In this document: in pieces, positions 7,208 to 16,581 of the stretch
How the letters are laid out: each line of letters begins with the position of its first letter
Position numbering within the stretch: position 1 is the first letter of the stretch
From: Polyangium sp. y55x31
GTDB taxonomy: Bacteria > Myxococcota_A > Polyangia > Polyangiales > Polyangiaceae
Length of the DNA stretch: 64,000 bases
Direction of reading: 5' to 3'
Assembly (NCBI RefSeq): GCF_029946505.1
Contig: NZ_JARZHG010000004.1
Span: 1 to 64,000, forward strand
Made by a program: the position numbers and the translations under genes
Notes under the pieces: generated by a model
Told to the model about the DNA's origin: nothing
The model's input: only the letters and a program-made list of their open reading frames with translations
Database searches by the model: none

Positions 7208-9898
7208 ATGTCGCATCGCAGCGGAGCACGAGCAAACTGGGTCATTTTGTTCCTGGGTGGATTGTCCTTCAGCACCGCCGGGTGCGGGGGCGGCACGATA
7301 CCCGAGCAAACCGGCGACGCGCCGTCTCAGGACGCAACGCCTCGCGGCGCACGCTCGATGTCGACGGGCCCCACCGCGATGACGCCGGAGCTGCGGGCCG
7401 CGTACATCGAGGCCGTCCAAGCCGGCGCGGGCGAGATCTACCGCGCCGAGCGCGTGGGGTCCGGTGCGGCGCGGTTCGTCCACCCTTCGCAAGGGTTTCA
7501 GGCGACGATCGACGGTGAAGCCCTGCGGCTCGTGGGGGACGCGGAGAGCTGGGAGTCATGGCTCTCGACGACGGCCATCGGATGTGAAGGAGATTCGGTG
7601 CTCGGCCTCCCGGCGGGCGCTGTCGAGATATCGCAGAACCGGGTCGATATCCGGCGCGGCATCGTCGAGGAGTGGTACGTCCACGGGCCTCTTGGGCTCG
7701 AGCAGGGATTCACCGTGGATCAGGCGCCTTCTTGTGAGGGGACCAAGGTGCTGACGCTCGCGATCGGCGGCAGCCTGGTGCCGCTCGTCGTGGACGAGGA
7801 CGGGGATGGGAAGGGGGAGGCCGTTGCATTCATAGACGCCCAGGGCGCGGCGGCGGCGACGTATACGGACCTGTACGCGAAGGACGCGACGGGCAAGCGG
7901 CTCGACGCGTGGATGAGCGTCACGGCAGGGAAGCTCGCGCTGCACGTCGACGACGCTGGGGCGACGTATCCGGTGGAAATCGATCCGCTCGTGGCGACCC
8001 AGCAGGCGAAGCTCATGGCGAGCGACGGCGTGGAGAGAGACACCTTCGGCACTTCGGTGGCGATATCGGGAGACACCGCGATCGTGGGAGCGCCGGCGCA
8101 GCCCTCTCTCACCAACGTCCCGGGCAAGGCCTATGTGTTCGTGCGCAATGGCGGTGTCTGGACCGAGCAAGCGAAGCTCATGGGCAGCAGTGGGCTTCCG
8201 GATAACTACTTCGGAGGCGCGGTCGCGCTTTCGGGGGACACCGCGCTCGTGGGAGCATCTGGTTACTTCAACGGCAATAGCCTTGCAGCGTGGTATGGCT
8301 TCGCCTATGTGTTCGTGCGCAGCGGCGGCGTTTGGACCGAGCAGGCGCTGCTCGTGCCGGCCGCTGGGGATGGGTTCAAAGGGAACTTGTTCGGCCATTC
8401 GGTGGCGCTCTCGGGGGACACCGCGCTCGTCGGATCGGTCGGCGACTACAATGGTGCCTTGTACGGCGCGGGCGCGGCCTATGTGTTCGTGCGCAGCGCA
8501 GGGACCTGGACCCAGGCCGCGAAGCTCTTGGCGAGCGACGGCGCGGCGGGCGACGGCCTGGGGTCTTCGGTGGCGCTGTCCGGCGACACCGCGCTCGTGG
8601 GGGCGGCTTACGACGACGACATGGGGTCAAACTCCGGCTCGGCGTATGTTTTCACGAACAACGGCGGCGCCTGGACCCAGCAGTCGAAGCTCGTGGCGGC
8701 GGATGGGGCTGCAAACGATGCGTTCGGCTTTTCCGTGGCGTTGTCTGGGAGCACCGCGCTCGTGGCGGCGCACTACGACGACGACAAGGGTTCGGTCCAT
8801 GTTTTCACGAGCAATGGCGGCGTATGGACCCCGCAGGCGAAGCTCGTGGCGAGTGATGGAGCGAGCGGAGATCAGTTCGGCTACTCGGTGGCGCTGTCGG
8901 GGGACACGGCGCTCGTGGGGGCGCGCCTCCAGAAAGAAAAGGGGTTCATCGCCGGCGCGGCCTATCTTTTCAGGGCCTCAGGCGGCGTTTGGACCCAGCA
9001 GTCGAAGCTGTTCGGGAGTGACACGGCATCGGGCGATTATTTCGGCGTCTCGACGGCGCTGTCGGCGGACACCGCGCTCGTGGGGGCGGCATTGGACGAC
9101 GACAAGGGGACCGAGTCGGGCTCGGCCTACGTGTTCACCCTCGCATTGACCAATGGCTCGTCCTGCACGCAGGCAGATGCGTGCGCGAGCGGCTTCTGCG
9201 TGGACGGCGTATGTTGTGACACCGCCTGTGGTGGGGGCACGACCACCGATTGCCAGGCCTGCAGTGCGGCAGTGGGAGCCACTGCGAATGGGACCTGCGG
9301 TCCGACGGCGGCCGGCACGGAATGCCGCGTTTCGGCCGGCGCCTGCGACGTGGCCGAGACCTGCGACGGAGCCTCCAGCGAATGCCCCGCAGATGCAATC
9401 GCCGTCGCCGGCACGGAATGCCGCGCTTCGGCCGGAATCTGCGATGCGGCCGAGACCTGCGACGGAGCAGCCATCTCGTGCCCCGAGGATGCAAAGGTCC
9501 CCGCAGGCATGGAATGCCGAGCCTCGGCCGGTGAATGCGACGTCGCCGAGAGCTGCGACGGGGCCGCGGATGAGTGCCCCGCCGATACGAGCGCGCCCGA
9601 TGGCACCCCGTGCACCGATGGCAAGTGCGCTGCCGGTGTCTGCGTCGACGGAGCCGGCGGAAGCGGCGGAAGCGGCGGTTCCGGCGGAAGCGGCGGGAGC
9701 GGTGGGAGCGGCGGAAGCGGCGCCAATGGTGGTGCGGGCAGTGGTGAAGGTGGAAGCGGCGGAGGCGGCAGTCCTGTCGAGGAGAGCGGATGCGACTGTC
9801 GCGCGGCGGGAACGACGTCGGGTGAGAGCTCTCATGCCGCCCTCTCCCTTCTCGGGCTCGCGCTCCTTGGAATCCGGCGCCGCCATCGGAGGACGTGA
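7208..9898 (+). CDS. FG-GAP repeat surface protein with Cys-rich and Gly/Ser regions (896 aa)
   Basis: This is a large exported protein built from integrin-alpha-like FG-GAP repeats. After an N-terminal signal with a possible lipobox (STAGC, about residue 26) comes a 250-residue beta-rich domain. Eight repeats follow, of the type FG.SVALSGDTALVGA....G.AYVF (residues about 280-650). A Cys-rich stretch with three CD.AE.CDGA units resembles disintegrin-like or EGF-like repeats. A Gly/Ser/Ala linker leads to a C-terminal GCDCRA motif, a hydrophobic helix (AALSLLGLALLGI) and an RRRHRR tail, the pattern of MYXO-CTERM sorting signals. The start at 7208 has an AGGAG ribosome site. It is probably displayed on the cell surface for adhesion; the ligand is unknown. 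Confidence 0.85.
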   Translation: MSHRSGARANWVILFLGGLSFSTAGCGGGTIPEQTGDAPSQDATPRGARSMSTGPTAMTPELRAAYIEAVQAGAGEIYRAERVGSGAARFVHPSQGFQATIDGEALRLVGDAESWESWLSTTAIGCEGDSVLGLPAGAVEISQNRVDIRRGIVEEWYVHGPLGLEQGFTVDQAPSCEGTKVLTLAIGGSLVPLVVDEDGDGKGEAVAFIDAQGAAAATYTDLYAKDATGKRLDAWMSVTAGKLALHVDDAGATYPVEIDPLVATQQAKLMASDGVERDTFGTSVAISGDTAIVGAPAQPSLTNVPGKAYVFVRNGGVWTEQAKLMGSSGLPDNYFGGAVALSGDTALVGASGYFNGNSLAAWYGFAYVFVRSGGVWTEQALLVPAAGDGFKGNLFGHSVALSGDTALVGSVGDYNGALYGAGAAYVFVRSAGTWTQAAKLLASDGAAGDGLGSSVALSGDTALVGAAYDDDMGSNSGSAYVFTNNGGAWTQQSKLVAADGAANDAFGFSVALSGSTALVAAHYDDDKGSVHVFTSNGGVWTPQAKLVASDGASGDQFGYSVALSGDTALVGARLQKEKGFIAGAAYLFRASGGVWTQQSKLFGSDTASGDYFGVSTALSADTALVGAALDDDKGTESGSAYVFTLALTNGSSCTQADACASGFCVDGVCCDTACGGGTTTDCQACSAAVGATANGTCGPTAAGTECRVSAGACDVAETCDGASSECPADAIAVAGTECRASAGICDAAETCDGAAISCPEDAKVPAGMECRASAGECDVAESCDGAADECPADTSAPDGTPCTDGKCAAGVCVDGAGGSGGSGGSGGSGGSGGSGGSGANGGAGSGEGGSGGGGSPVEESGCDCRAAGTTSGESSHAALSLLGLALLGIRRRHRRT

Positions 9899-10012
9899 CC
9901 CGTCGTCGAAGGGCCCTCACGACCGCGCAGGCGCTCGCGCTCCCTTTGCGCTGGGTGACGAATTTCGAACATCGCGCGTGCACGATCGCCGTTCGGGTGA
10001 AACAGTCTCCGC

Positions 10013-10912
10013 GTGGCCATCTCAAAAGAGAAAATGCAGAGCTGGGCGATGCGGATGATCGAAGAGGCTCGCCCGCCGTCGCGAACGATCACCGCCATCG
10101 ACGACCTGCTCGCGTTACGCAGCTTCTTCAACGGGGGCCGGACGATCTTGTTCGGTATGAAGACGACGCCCGACGCGTTCGAAGATCCGAGCGCGCTCGT
10201 CGAGGAGGCGCGCGACGCGCTTCGCGAATGGTTCGATCACTTCGGCGAGATCGGCGATGCGAAAGAGCAGGCACAGCTCTACTACCGACTCGAGCACCTG
10301 ATCGAAATCCCCGAGCCCGAGCTCGTACGCCAGGAACGCGCGGCCAACGAGGCGCGTGAATCCGCGAAGCGCGACGCATTGAGCGTGCTGCCACGACCGC
10401 TCGATGCGGTCGCCGCGGTCTCTCCGTCGCTCGCGGCCGCGCTGCAGAACCCCCAGGGCGGACGTTCCGAGGACTTCTTCGCCAAATACGGGGAAGCGCT
10501 GACGCCCAAGGGCAACACGTCGCTCGACATGTCGAACTTCGATTGGCTGAGCGCCGATCCCGACTGGGACGAGCTCGTCGGCTCCCGATTCGACGCGCCA
10601 TTCTTCCCCATCGCCGGATCGGATGGCGACTACGTCGGCGTGCTCGTCTTCCTCGAGGCGCCGGACGACGACGCCGTCGTCCTCTACTACTCGCACGAAG
10701 AGGGCTTCTCCTTCATGGCCGAGAGCCTTCAGCACTGGAATGCGATGTGCGACGCGGCCTCGGCCGGCGGTCGTGGAGTGAAAAAGCAGGTCGACCGCGC
10801 TCGCGGCCGCAACCCGCGTTGGAAGATCGACGGCGCTCTTCCGACGAACGCCTACGGCGATGCGCTCGCGCGGGCGGAGGCGATCATCGAACGCCTCCAC
10901 CGCGGCAATTGA
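10013..10912 (+). CDS. hypothetical protein (299 aa)
   Basis: No family was recognised. It appears cytosolic, with a helical N-terminal half (KMQSWAMRMIEEARPPSRT, then Glu/Arg-rich helices up to residue 120) and an alpha/beta C-terminal half with a region like GVLVFLEAPDDDAVVLYYSH, which is followed by a conserved-looking aromatic segment (GFSFMAESLQHWNAMC). The layout is faintly reminiscent of SMI1/KNR4-type immunity or adaptor proteins, but I would not assign it. The frame opens at GTG 10013; the ATG at 10034, seven codons in, is a plausible alternative start. Confidence 0.6.
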   Translation: MAISKEKMQSWAMRMIEEARPPSRTITAIDDLLALRSFFNGGRTILFGMKTTPDAFEDPSALVEEARDALREWFDHFGEIGDAKEQAQLYYRLEHLIEIPEPELVRQERAANEARESAKRDALSVLPRPLDAVAAVSPSLAAALQNPQGGRSEDFFAKYGEALTPKGNTSLDMSNFDWLSADPDWDELVGSRFDAPFFPIAGSDGDYVGVLVFLEAPDDDAVVLYYSHEEGFSFMAESLQHWNAMCDAASAGGRGVKKQVDRARGRNPRWKIDGALPTNAYGDALARAEAIIERLHRGN

Positions 10913-10953
10913 AGGCGCGAATGCTCACTTCTCCAGGAAGCTGGTCACGCTGC

Positions 10954-10977
10954 GTCGGTTCGGGGCTCCGCGCGGAC
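10954..10977. repeat. 24-nt dispersed repeat, copy 2
   Basis: Exact match to 1635-1658. It lies in the short convergent gap between the 299-aa hypothetical gene and the Cys-rich lipoprotein gene. Confidence 0.6.
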
Positions 10978-11008
10978 ACGCGACGTCATCGAGCGGGAGC
11001 CCCGCGCC

Positions 11009-11464
11009 TCACTTACCGGCGAGGCATTCGGGATTGCAGCGCTCGGCAATGCAACCGTCGAGTCGAGTGGCCTCGTCGGAGGGCTCGAAGAGCTCGTCGC
11101 ACCTGGCGAGGCAGGTCTTGATCATCGCAGCACGGTCGCTGTCTCCAAGCGTGGGCATCCCGGCGGGAAGCGGCTTGCGGCATCCCATGCGGCACCCGAG
11201 CGCTTGGGCCGCGCCGGGGGTGAAAGCCACAGGCGGAGAACAGCAACGAGACTTGACGCACGGAGCACAGGACTCGGACAGGCTCTTCGTCATCGTGCAC
11301 GCGGCGACAGGCTCGGGGCTCTCCGACGCCGGGCGCGCCTCCTCGGTGGGCATGCTTGTCGAGGCCGAGGTGGGCGCGGGAGCCGGGGCGGCCATGGGGC
11401 TCGGCTCCGAACCGCCACACGCGACGAGGAAAACTCCCAGCACGGGTACAGGAAAACATTTCAT
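11009..11464 (-). CDS. Cys-rich lipoprotein (151 aa)
   Basis: The N-terminus MKCFPVPVLGVFLVACGG is a compact lipoprotein signal with lipobox VAC. A Pro/Ala/Ser-rich tether of about 40 residues leads to a small domain with at least ten cysteines (ESCAPCVKSRCC, GCRMGCRKPL, TCLARCDEL, GCIAERCNPEC), probably cross-linked by disulfides in the periplasm or on the surface. Function is unknown; similar short Cys-rich lipoproteins are frequent in myxobacteria. The start at 11464 was chosen for the signal peptide, as the upstream extension is not signal-like. Confidence 0.7.
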   Translation of the reverse strand: MKCFPVPVLGVFLVACGGSEPSPMAAPAPAPTSASTSMPTEEARPASESPEPVAACTMTKSLSESCAPCVKSRCCSPPVAFTPGAAQALGCRMGCRKPLPAGMPTLGDSDRAAMIKTCLARCDELFEPSDEATRLDGCIAERCNPECLAGK

Positions 11465-11597
11465 TCGGCCACGCTGGTAGCACTCTCGTAACGCCTCGCC
11501 AGCCTCGTCTGGACCGCATGACGGGACGGCAGCCGCACGAACCATACACCCTGCCCCGCAGGATCAAGGTGCCGCCGCGCTCGGGTCGAAGAGCGCG

Positions 11598-13403
11598 TCA
11601 TGGCTTCACCAAAGACGTAGGCTTTGGTGCTTTGTCCGCTCGCGCCGCCGGCGCCTCCGCCGCCGGGAGCCGTCTCGCGCGCAGGCGGCGCAGACGGCGA
11701 TTGCTGATCGTCAATCCATCCACCTCGCCGGACGCCGTCCGCGTGAATGTCACGGTCCCCAGCATATCGCTGACGAAGCGATCGCCGCCGATGGCTTCGA
11801 GCGTGGCCTCCTTCTGCCTCGGCCAGCGCAGCTTCAGTTTGCCGTCCGTCATGCGCAACGTGTAGGTCATGTCGACCTCGTCGATTCGATACGACCCCTC
11901 GAATGCCGCCAGCGTCGAGGCGGCCGGCACGGCGGCCGTCACGCGCGTGAAGATTCTCGGCGTCGGCCAACCATCCGTAATGCGCAGTTCGCGCGGCGCA
12001 TCGGCAGCGGGCGCGGAGAACTGCCATTTCGCCGTGTCGCCCATGCGAAACACGCCGTCGCCGAGCGGCACGAGCGGCGACGGCGCGTCGATGCTGCGCA
12101 GCGCGCCGTCTTTCACCTCCAGCCGCACCACCTCATCCGAAAACGGGCTCCAGTAGACACCGGCCAGCGCCGAAAGCTCCGCCTCCGGCACCTTCACCGC
12201 GGGCGGCGGCGCGGCGTCCATGCGATCGCCCAGATACACGTCGGCCACCTTCCGCGTGAGCTCGTCGGGCGCGATCGTCGCGCCGTTGCATAACGCCACG
12301 ATGGCCAACCGCTGGTCCGGGAAGGTGATGACATCCGCGCGGTAGCCGGCGTCCATACCGCTATGCCCCACCGTCCGCAGGCCGCGATATGTCTCGAGCC
12401 ACAGGCCGCTGCCATAACCGGTCGCCACGCCGCTCTTCAGCGTGCCTGATGTCTGCATCGCCGTCACCAGCGCCCGCCCGCCGACGCGCGCGTGGACGAA
12501 GTTCTCTTCCCATTTCAGCAGGTCGCCGACCGTGGTGAAGAGGCTGGTCGAGCCGTAGTGGTCGTACACCGGAATGCTCACGCTCCATCCGCCGCCCGCG
12601 CGCGGACGGTACGCCGACGTGCGCCGCGGGACGATTTCGGTATGGTCGTCATGGAAGTGGGTGTCCGTCATGCCGAGCGGCTTGAAAATCCGCGCGTCGG
12701 CGAATGCCCGCAGCGACTGGCCCGACACGCGTTTGACGATCACCGAAAGCAGCGTGTAGCCGGCGTTGTTGTAGAGCGGCTCCGTTCCCGGCTCGTAGTT
12801 CAGCCCGCGCTGCTTCGTCAGGGCCCACAGCATATCCGCCTCGGTGGACAGGTCATCGCCGCGCCAACCGGCCAGGTTCAAGAGCTGCCCCTGTTCCCGC
12901 AGGCCGCTCGTGTGATGGATCAGGTCCGCGATGCTGATCTTCTTGCCGTAATCGGGCATCTCCGGCAGGTATGTCCGGATGTCGTCGGAGAGGGACAGCT
13001 TGCCCTCCTGTTCCAGCAGCCGGATCGAGAAGGCGGTGAACTGTTTGGAGATGGATGCGACGTGGAAGATCGATTCCGGCGTGATGGCGGCGTCGTACTC
13101 CAGGTTCGCCATGCCATAGCCGCGCGCGTAGTCGAGCGTGCCGTCGCGCGAAATCCCCACGGCGCAGCCGGGCGTGGTCTTGCCGGTCCAGGGCGCGAAA
13201 ATCGCGTCCACCTGCGTGTGGCGGTCGGGGGGTCCGGCGCTCGCGGCCTGGGTCTGGGCATGGACGACGGCCGCTTCCGGGGTCGGCACGACGGAGCCTC
13301 TTCGCTGCCCCTCGGGGGCGCCGGAGCACGCGAGCATCAACGCTCCCATCGAGCCCAAGCTCGTGATCGCCGCCTGGAAACGCCCAACGTTCGAGCCAAA
13401 CAT
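11598..13403 (-). CDS. serine hydrolase, class C beta-lactamase family, lipoprotein (601 aa)
   Basis: A penicillin-binding-protein-like hydrolase of the beta-lactamase/AmpC-EstB-PBP4* group. The catalytic SxxK is Ser117-Ile-Ser-Lys120 (HVASISK) and the YxN motif is Tyr211-Asn-Asn213; an HSG motif (GHSGMDAGY) takes the place of KTG. A C-terminal region of about 220 residues forms the beta-barrel-like domain seen in related peptidases and esterases. The N-terminus is a lipoprotein signal (SMGALMLAC, Cys26). Possible substrates are D-amino peptides or esters; true beta-lactamase activity should not be assumed. The start at 13403 has AGAGG at about nine bases. The much longer open frame upstream is a GC artefact. 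Confidence 0.88.
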   Translation of the reverse strand: MFGSNVGRFQAAITSLGSMGALMLACSGAPEGQRRGSVVPTPEAAVVHAQTQAASAGPPDRHTQVDAIFAPWTGKTTPGCAVGISRDGTLDYARGYGMANLEYDAAITPESIFHVASISKQFTAFSIRLLEQEGKLSLSDDIRTYLPEMPDYGKKISIADLIHHTSGLREQGQLLNLAGWRGDDLSTEADMLWALTKQRGLNYEPGTEPLYNNAGYTLLSVIVKRVSGQSLRAFADARIFKPLGMTDTHFHDDHTEIVPRRTSAYRPRAGGGWSVSIPVYDHYGSTSLFTTVGDLLKWEENFVHARVGGRALVTAMQTSGTLKSGVATGYGSGLWLETYRGLRTVGHSGMDAGYRADVITFPDQRLAIVALCNGATIAPDELTRKVADVYLGDRMDAAPPPAVKVPEAELSALAGVYWSPFSDEVVRLEVKDGALRSIDAPSPLVPLGDGVFRMGDTAKWQFSAPAADAPRELRITDGWPTPRIFTRVTAAVPAASTLAAFEGSYRIDEVDMTYTLRMTDGKLKLRWPRQKEATLEAIGGDRFVSDMLGTVTFTRTASGEVDGLTISNRRLRRLRARRLPAAEAPAARADKAPKPTSLVKP

Positions 13404-13561
13404 GAATGAGATCCTCTCTTCCGATCGTGCTTCTGCGCGGGCTCGGCGCCCATTTAGCGCGCGCTTGCCAGAGCGCGTCATTCCTTCGCCGCGCAGCCGA
13501 GCCGCGTCAAGTGGACCCGGGGCGTGTCGATCGCGGGGGGCTGCTCGTGCCGCGCCCCGCG

Positions 13562-14752
13562 TCACCGCGAAATCGTCACCACGCTCGGCGCCGCGATGAG
13601 CCCCTTCCCGCTGCCGCTCGACTGACCCGCTTCGTCCGCGCCCCAGCACACCACGCGCCCATCCGCGAATGCCGCGCAGGTGTGCGCCTCGCCGCAACCG
13701 ATTGCCTTCGCGCCCGCCGCGGCGGGCACCTCCACCACCGTCCCTGCGGCCACGGGATCGCCCGTCCCGAGCTGCCCGCGGCGCCCGTCACCCCAGCAAA
13801 GCACGCGGCCATCGGCCTTTTGCGCGCACGCGTGCTCCGCCCCCGCGCAGAGCGCCGCCGCGCCCGCCATCCCTTCGACCGGCAGCGGATCCCTCGTGCC
13901 GGCGGGCTCCCTCCGGCCGAGCTGGCCACGCGTGTTGCTCCCCCAGCAGAGCACGCCGCCCGCCCCGAGCCCGCACGCGAAGTCGCGCCCCACCACGAGC
14001 ACGCCCACCGTCTTGCCGTCGTCCTGCGATCCGAAATCGCGTTCGGGCTGCCGCGGCGCGAGGCTCGGCGGCCCGAACGGGCAGGCGACGCGTGGCACGC
14101 CGTTGACGTCGCTCAGCGTGCACAGCCCCGACTCGAAGGCAGCGCCGCTCGCGGCGTAGACCTTGGAGCAGAGCGTCCCCGACGGGCACGGCGGCGCGGG
14201 GCCGCGGCCGGTGAGGCCGAAGATGTCCGTGTCGAGGTGCGCGCCGGTGCACGCCGCGAAGGAGCCGGAATACTCCTCGGACCAGAAGAAGCACGAGCTG
14301 TCACGCGTGAGCACCGGCTGGGTCTTTTCGTGCTGGATGTGCTCGCCGGCGCGGCCCATTTCGCGCACGAGGACGGGGCTCGGGCGTTCGATGCGGCTAC
14401 CGTCGCCGAGCTGCCCGTGATCGTTTTTCCCCCAGCACCGGATGACGTCCTGCTGCACGGCGCAGGCGTGATCGGGGCCGGCGGCGAGGGCCAGCACGCC
14501 GCCGAGCCCGTCGCCGCCGCGCTGGCCGGAGTCGTTCGTGCCCCAGCAGCGAACCTGACCACGCGTGGTGAGGAGGCAGGAGAAGGCGCGGCCGAGGGCC
14601 AGCGTGGTGCTCACGGGCTCACGGGCGCCGGCGGCGGGCGGCGGCGCGTGCGCGGCGGTGGCCGAGGGCGCGGCGAGCGGGGCGGCGGAGGGCCGATGGG
14701 GCTCGGGGCGGCAGGCGGCGAGGAAAGCGAAGGCGAAAAGGATGCGGCGCAT
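13562..14752 (-). CDS. RCC1-repeat lipoprotein (396 aa)
   Basis: A second RCC1-type propeller lipoprotein. It begins MRRILFAFAFLAACRPEP, a short signal with lipobox AAC, followed by a Pro/Ala tether. About six propeller repeats follow (CLLTTRGQVRCWGTND, CAVQQDVIRCWGKNDHGQLG, CGLGAGGVLCWGSN, CAQKADGRVLCWGDG, CAAFADGRVVCWGAD), interrupted by an insertion of some 110 residues with several extra cysteines. Unlike the first RCC1 gene here, its GC content matches the neighbourhood. It is transcribed divergently from the next lipoprotein gene across a 73-bp A/T-rich gap that must hold both promoters. Confidence 0.85.
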   Translation of the reverse strand: MRRILFAFAFLAACRPEPHRPSAAPLAAPSATAAHAPPPAAGAREPVSTTLALGRAFSCLLTTRGQVRCWGTNDSGQRGGDGLGGVLALAAGPDHACAVQQDVIRCWGKNDHGQLGDGSRIERPSPVLVREMGRAGEHIQHEKTQPVLTRDSSCFFWSEEYSGSFAACTGAHLDTDIFGLTGRGPAPPCPSGTLCSKVYAASGAAFESGLCTLSDVNGVPRVACPFGPPSLAPRQPERDFGSQDDGKTVGVLVVGRDFACGLGAGGVLCWGSNTRGQLGRREPAGTRDPLPVEGMAGAAALCAGAEHACAQKADGRVLCWGDGRRGQLGTGDPVAAGTVVEVPAAAGAKAIGCGEAHTCAAFADGRVVCWGADEAGQSSGSGKGLIAAPSVVTISR

Positions 14753-14825
14753 GCTGGTAGATGGAGGGAGAGCCGGAGTTTTATTCTTACAAGATACAGA
14801 CAAAGGCGATGTAGAAGGGGGGCCC

Positions 14826-15698
14826 ATGCGCCCGACGTCATCGTCCACTTTTTACGGCACCGTCGTTTCGGCCGTGCTCCTCGCTGCGGCGGGGTGCGGC
14901 GCGTCGCCCTCGGGCGGCGCGAACGACGTGCAAGTCGCTGCCGCAGCGCAGCCGTCGAAACCGGCGGAGCTGCCGCCCGCGCCTGCTCCGCAGCCTCCGC
15001 CCGAATCGGCTCCGCTGCCTCTGGAGAATGGGCAATGCCCAGCGCCGCACACGTGCCGGTTCGAGCTCGAAGGGCTGACCAGTCGGCTCCTCGGTCGCAA
15101 AGCCGACGACGTCGAGAGCGTCTCGCTCGCCGGCCAGGTGGCAAAGGTCGAGGACGCAATCCCGGTGCCGACGGAGGCCCTCCTCCCGATGATCGACGGT
15201 CACGTCGCGGAGGTCGCCGACGATCGATTCAACGTCGACGTGCCGCTCGAGGTCCGTTTCCGCGATGGCAGCCGCGCCCAGGGGACGTTGCGGCTCGGCG
15301 GCATGACGTTGCGCATGCGCATCGAGGAGGTCCTGCGCGGCGCCGCCAAGGGCCCCGTCGCACTGCCAGCAGACACGCCCGAGGCCGAGAAGCCGCGCTC
15401 GATGTGGGTCATCGGCGGCACCGCATCCCCGCGCCTCCGCGGCGTCGCCAAGACGCTCCAAGACGTCGACTGGGTGCTCGTAGCAGATGACGTCTCGCGC
15501 AAAGCCAAGTGTCCCGATGGCAGCACCGTCTCCATCGCCGCTCTGCGCGCCCGGCTCTACCTGCGCCGCTCCGGCATCGTCATCGCCGAGCGCGTCTTCG
15601 CGACCAGCGATTCCGTCGGATGCAGGTCCGAAATCGGCATGCGCAACGCCGAACCCGGCGCCCGCTGGGCCTGGGACGAGCTGCGCCTCCGTCGCTGA
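14826..15698 (+). CDS. hypothetical lipoprotein (290 aa)
   Basis: The start ATG follows GAAGGGGGGCCC. The N-terminus ends in the lipobox LLAAAGC (about residue 24), followed by a Pro-rich tether (PAPAPQPPPE). The mature domain is mostly beta-rich, with no motif I recognise; it has a single Cys pair near the start (GQCPAPHTCRF) and another near the end, probably forming disulfides. It is divergent from the RCC1 lipoprotein gene, so the two may be co-regulated. Function unknown. Confidence 0.65.
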   Translation: MRPTSSSTFYGTVVSAVLLAAAGCGASPSGGANDVQVAAAAQPSKPAELPPAPAPQPPPESAPLPLENGQCPAPHTCRFELEGLTSRLLGRKADDVESVSLAGQVAKVEDAIPVPTEALLPMIDGHVAEVADDRFNVDVPLEVRFRDGSRAQGTLRLGGMTLRMRIEEVLRGAAKGPVALPADTPEAEKPRSMWVIGGTASPRLRGVAKTLQDVDWVLVADDVSRKAKCPDGSTVSIAALRARLYLRRSGIVIAERVFATSDSVGCRSEIGMRNAEPGARWAWDELRLRR

Positions 15699-15717
15699 GC
15701 CGCGGCGTTCCCGCTTC

Positions 15718-15741
15718 GCGTGTGCTCGCGTCGGCGCACGC
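15718..15741. terminator. candidate bidirectional terminator hairpin
   Basis: GCGTGTGC (15718-15725) and GCGCACGC (15734-15741) pair over eight positions with one G-U, around an eight-nucleotide loop, in the 46-nt gap between two convergent genes. There is no clear T-run on either side. Confidence 0.35.
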
Positions 15742-15744
15742 CGG

Positions 15745-16581
15745 TCAAACACCCTCTCGCTGGAGAATGGCACGCAGGGCTTCGGACAAGCCGCGCAAGC
15801 GTTGCAACGCGCGCGCATGGTCCCCGTTGCCGATGTCTCTCCAGATCTCGGCCTGCGCCTCGGCCAAACCCTCGATCGTGATCGGGTAGGTCGCAGCTTC
15901 GGCGACGGCGCCTTTCTCGTTGATCAGGTAACGGCCATTCACTGCAAACAAAACTTGCGCCGCGCAGCACAGCGCCCGGTAGGCGCACCCCGCGATATGC
16001 GTGCGCTCGGCGCGCCTGGCCGCGATCTCGGCATTCTCGATGGCGAAGTCCACCTCCCAGCCGAAGCGGGTGATCAGCGCGTTCTTCAGCGCTTCCGGAT
16101 ACGGCCACGTTTGGCTCTTCAATTCGGCGATGACGCCGAACGGATCGAAGAGCGGCCGGCAGGTCGCGACTTCGCCCATCCAGATGGTCGAACAGAAGCC
16201 GTGGGGGTGCCCCACTTGGTAATTCATCGAGAAGCGGCCTTGCCGCGCGTCGGCGATGACGGCGCGTACGCCGCCGAGGTCGCGGTAAAGGAGATCGACC
16301 TCGACGCCGCCGATGCTGAGCCAGCCGCCGCCGTTGACCCAAGGGCCCCATTCGCCGAAATGGGTCACCGTCGATGAAGGGTCATCGACCAGCGGGGCGA
16401 TGGCCGAGCGCAGCGTTTCTACGTTGAATGGCGCGCCCGGCTCGTAGTAGAGGCCGATGTCGTAGTCGGACATGGGACCCGCCGTTCCTCGCCCGCGTGA
16501 TCCGCCGAGGACGAGCGCGGTCAGGTTTTCGATGCCCCGGAGCGCATCGACCACACGGACAAGAACCGGATCCTCCATCAT
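15745..16581 (-). CDS. nucleotidyltransferase-domain protein (278 aa)
   Basis: The N-terminal third carries the minimal nucleotidyltransferase signature: GGSRGRGTAGPMSDYDIGLYY, i.e. GS followed at the usual distance by DxD, plus a third carboxylate in VEVDLLYRD. The helical C-terminal part (ALITRFGWEVDFAIENAEIA) resembles the substrate-binding helices of aminoglycoside-adenylyltransferase-like enzymes and DUF4037 proteins. It would transfer an NMP to a small molecule or protein; the substrate cannot be told. Two adjacent ATG codons (16581, 16578) are possible starts. Resistance activity is only one of several possibilities. Confidence 0.75.
   Translation of the reverse strand: MMEDPVLVRVVDALRGIENLTALVLGGSRGRGTAGPMSDYDIGLYYEPGAPFNVETLRSAIAPLVDDPSSTVTHFGEWGPWVNGGGWLSIGGVEVDLLYRDLGGVRAVIADARQGRFSMNYQVGHPHGFCSTIWMGEVATCRPLFDPFGVIAELKSQTWPYPEALKNALITRFGWEVDFAIENAEIAARRAERTHIAGCAYRALCCAAQVLFAVNGRYLINEKGAVAEAATYPITIEGLAEAQAEIWRDIGNGDHARALQRLRGLSEALRAILQREGV

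Noticed and set aside
11598..13403. Serine hydrolase as an antibiotic-resistance beta-lactamase
   Set aside because: SxxK and YxN are shared by esterases and D-aminopeptidases of the same family. The long C-terminal domain and lipoprotein anchor fit those better.
15745..16581. Nucleotidyltransferase as a type IV or MNT/HEPN toxin-antitoxin member
   Set aside because: No HEPN-like gene is adjacent, and the length and C-terminal helices suit small-molecule transferases better.
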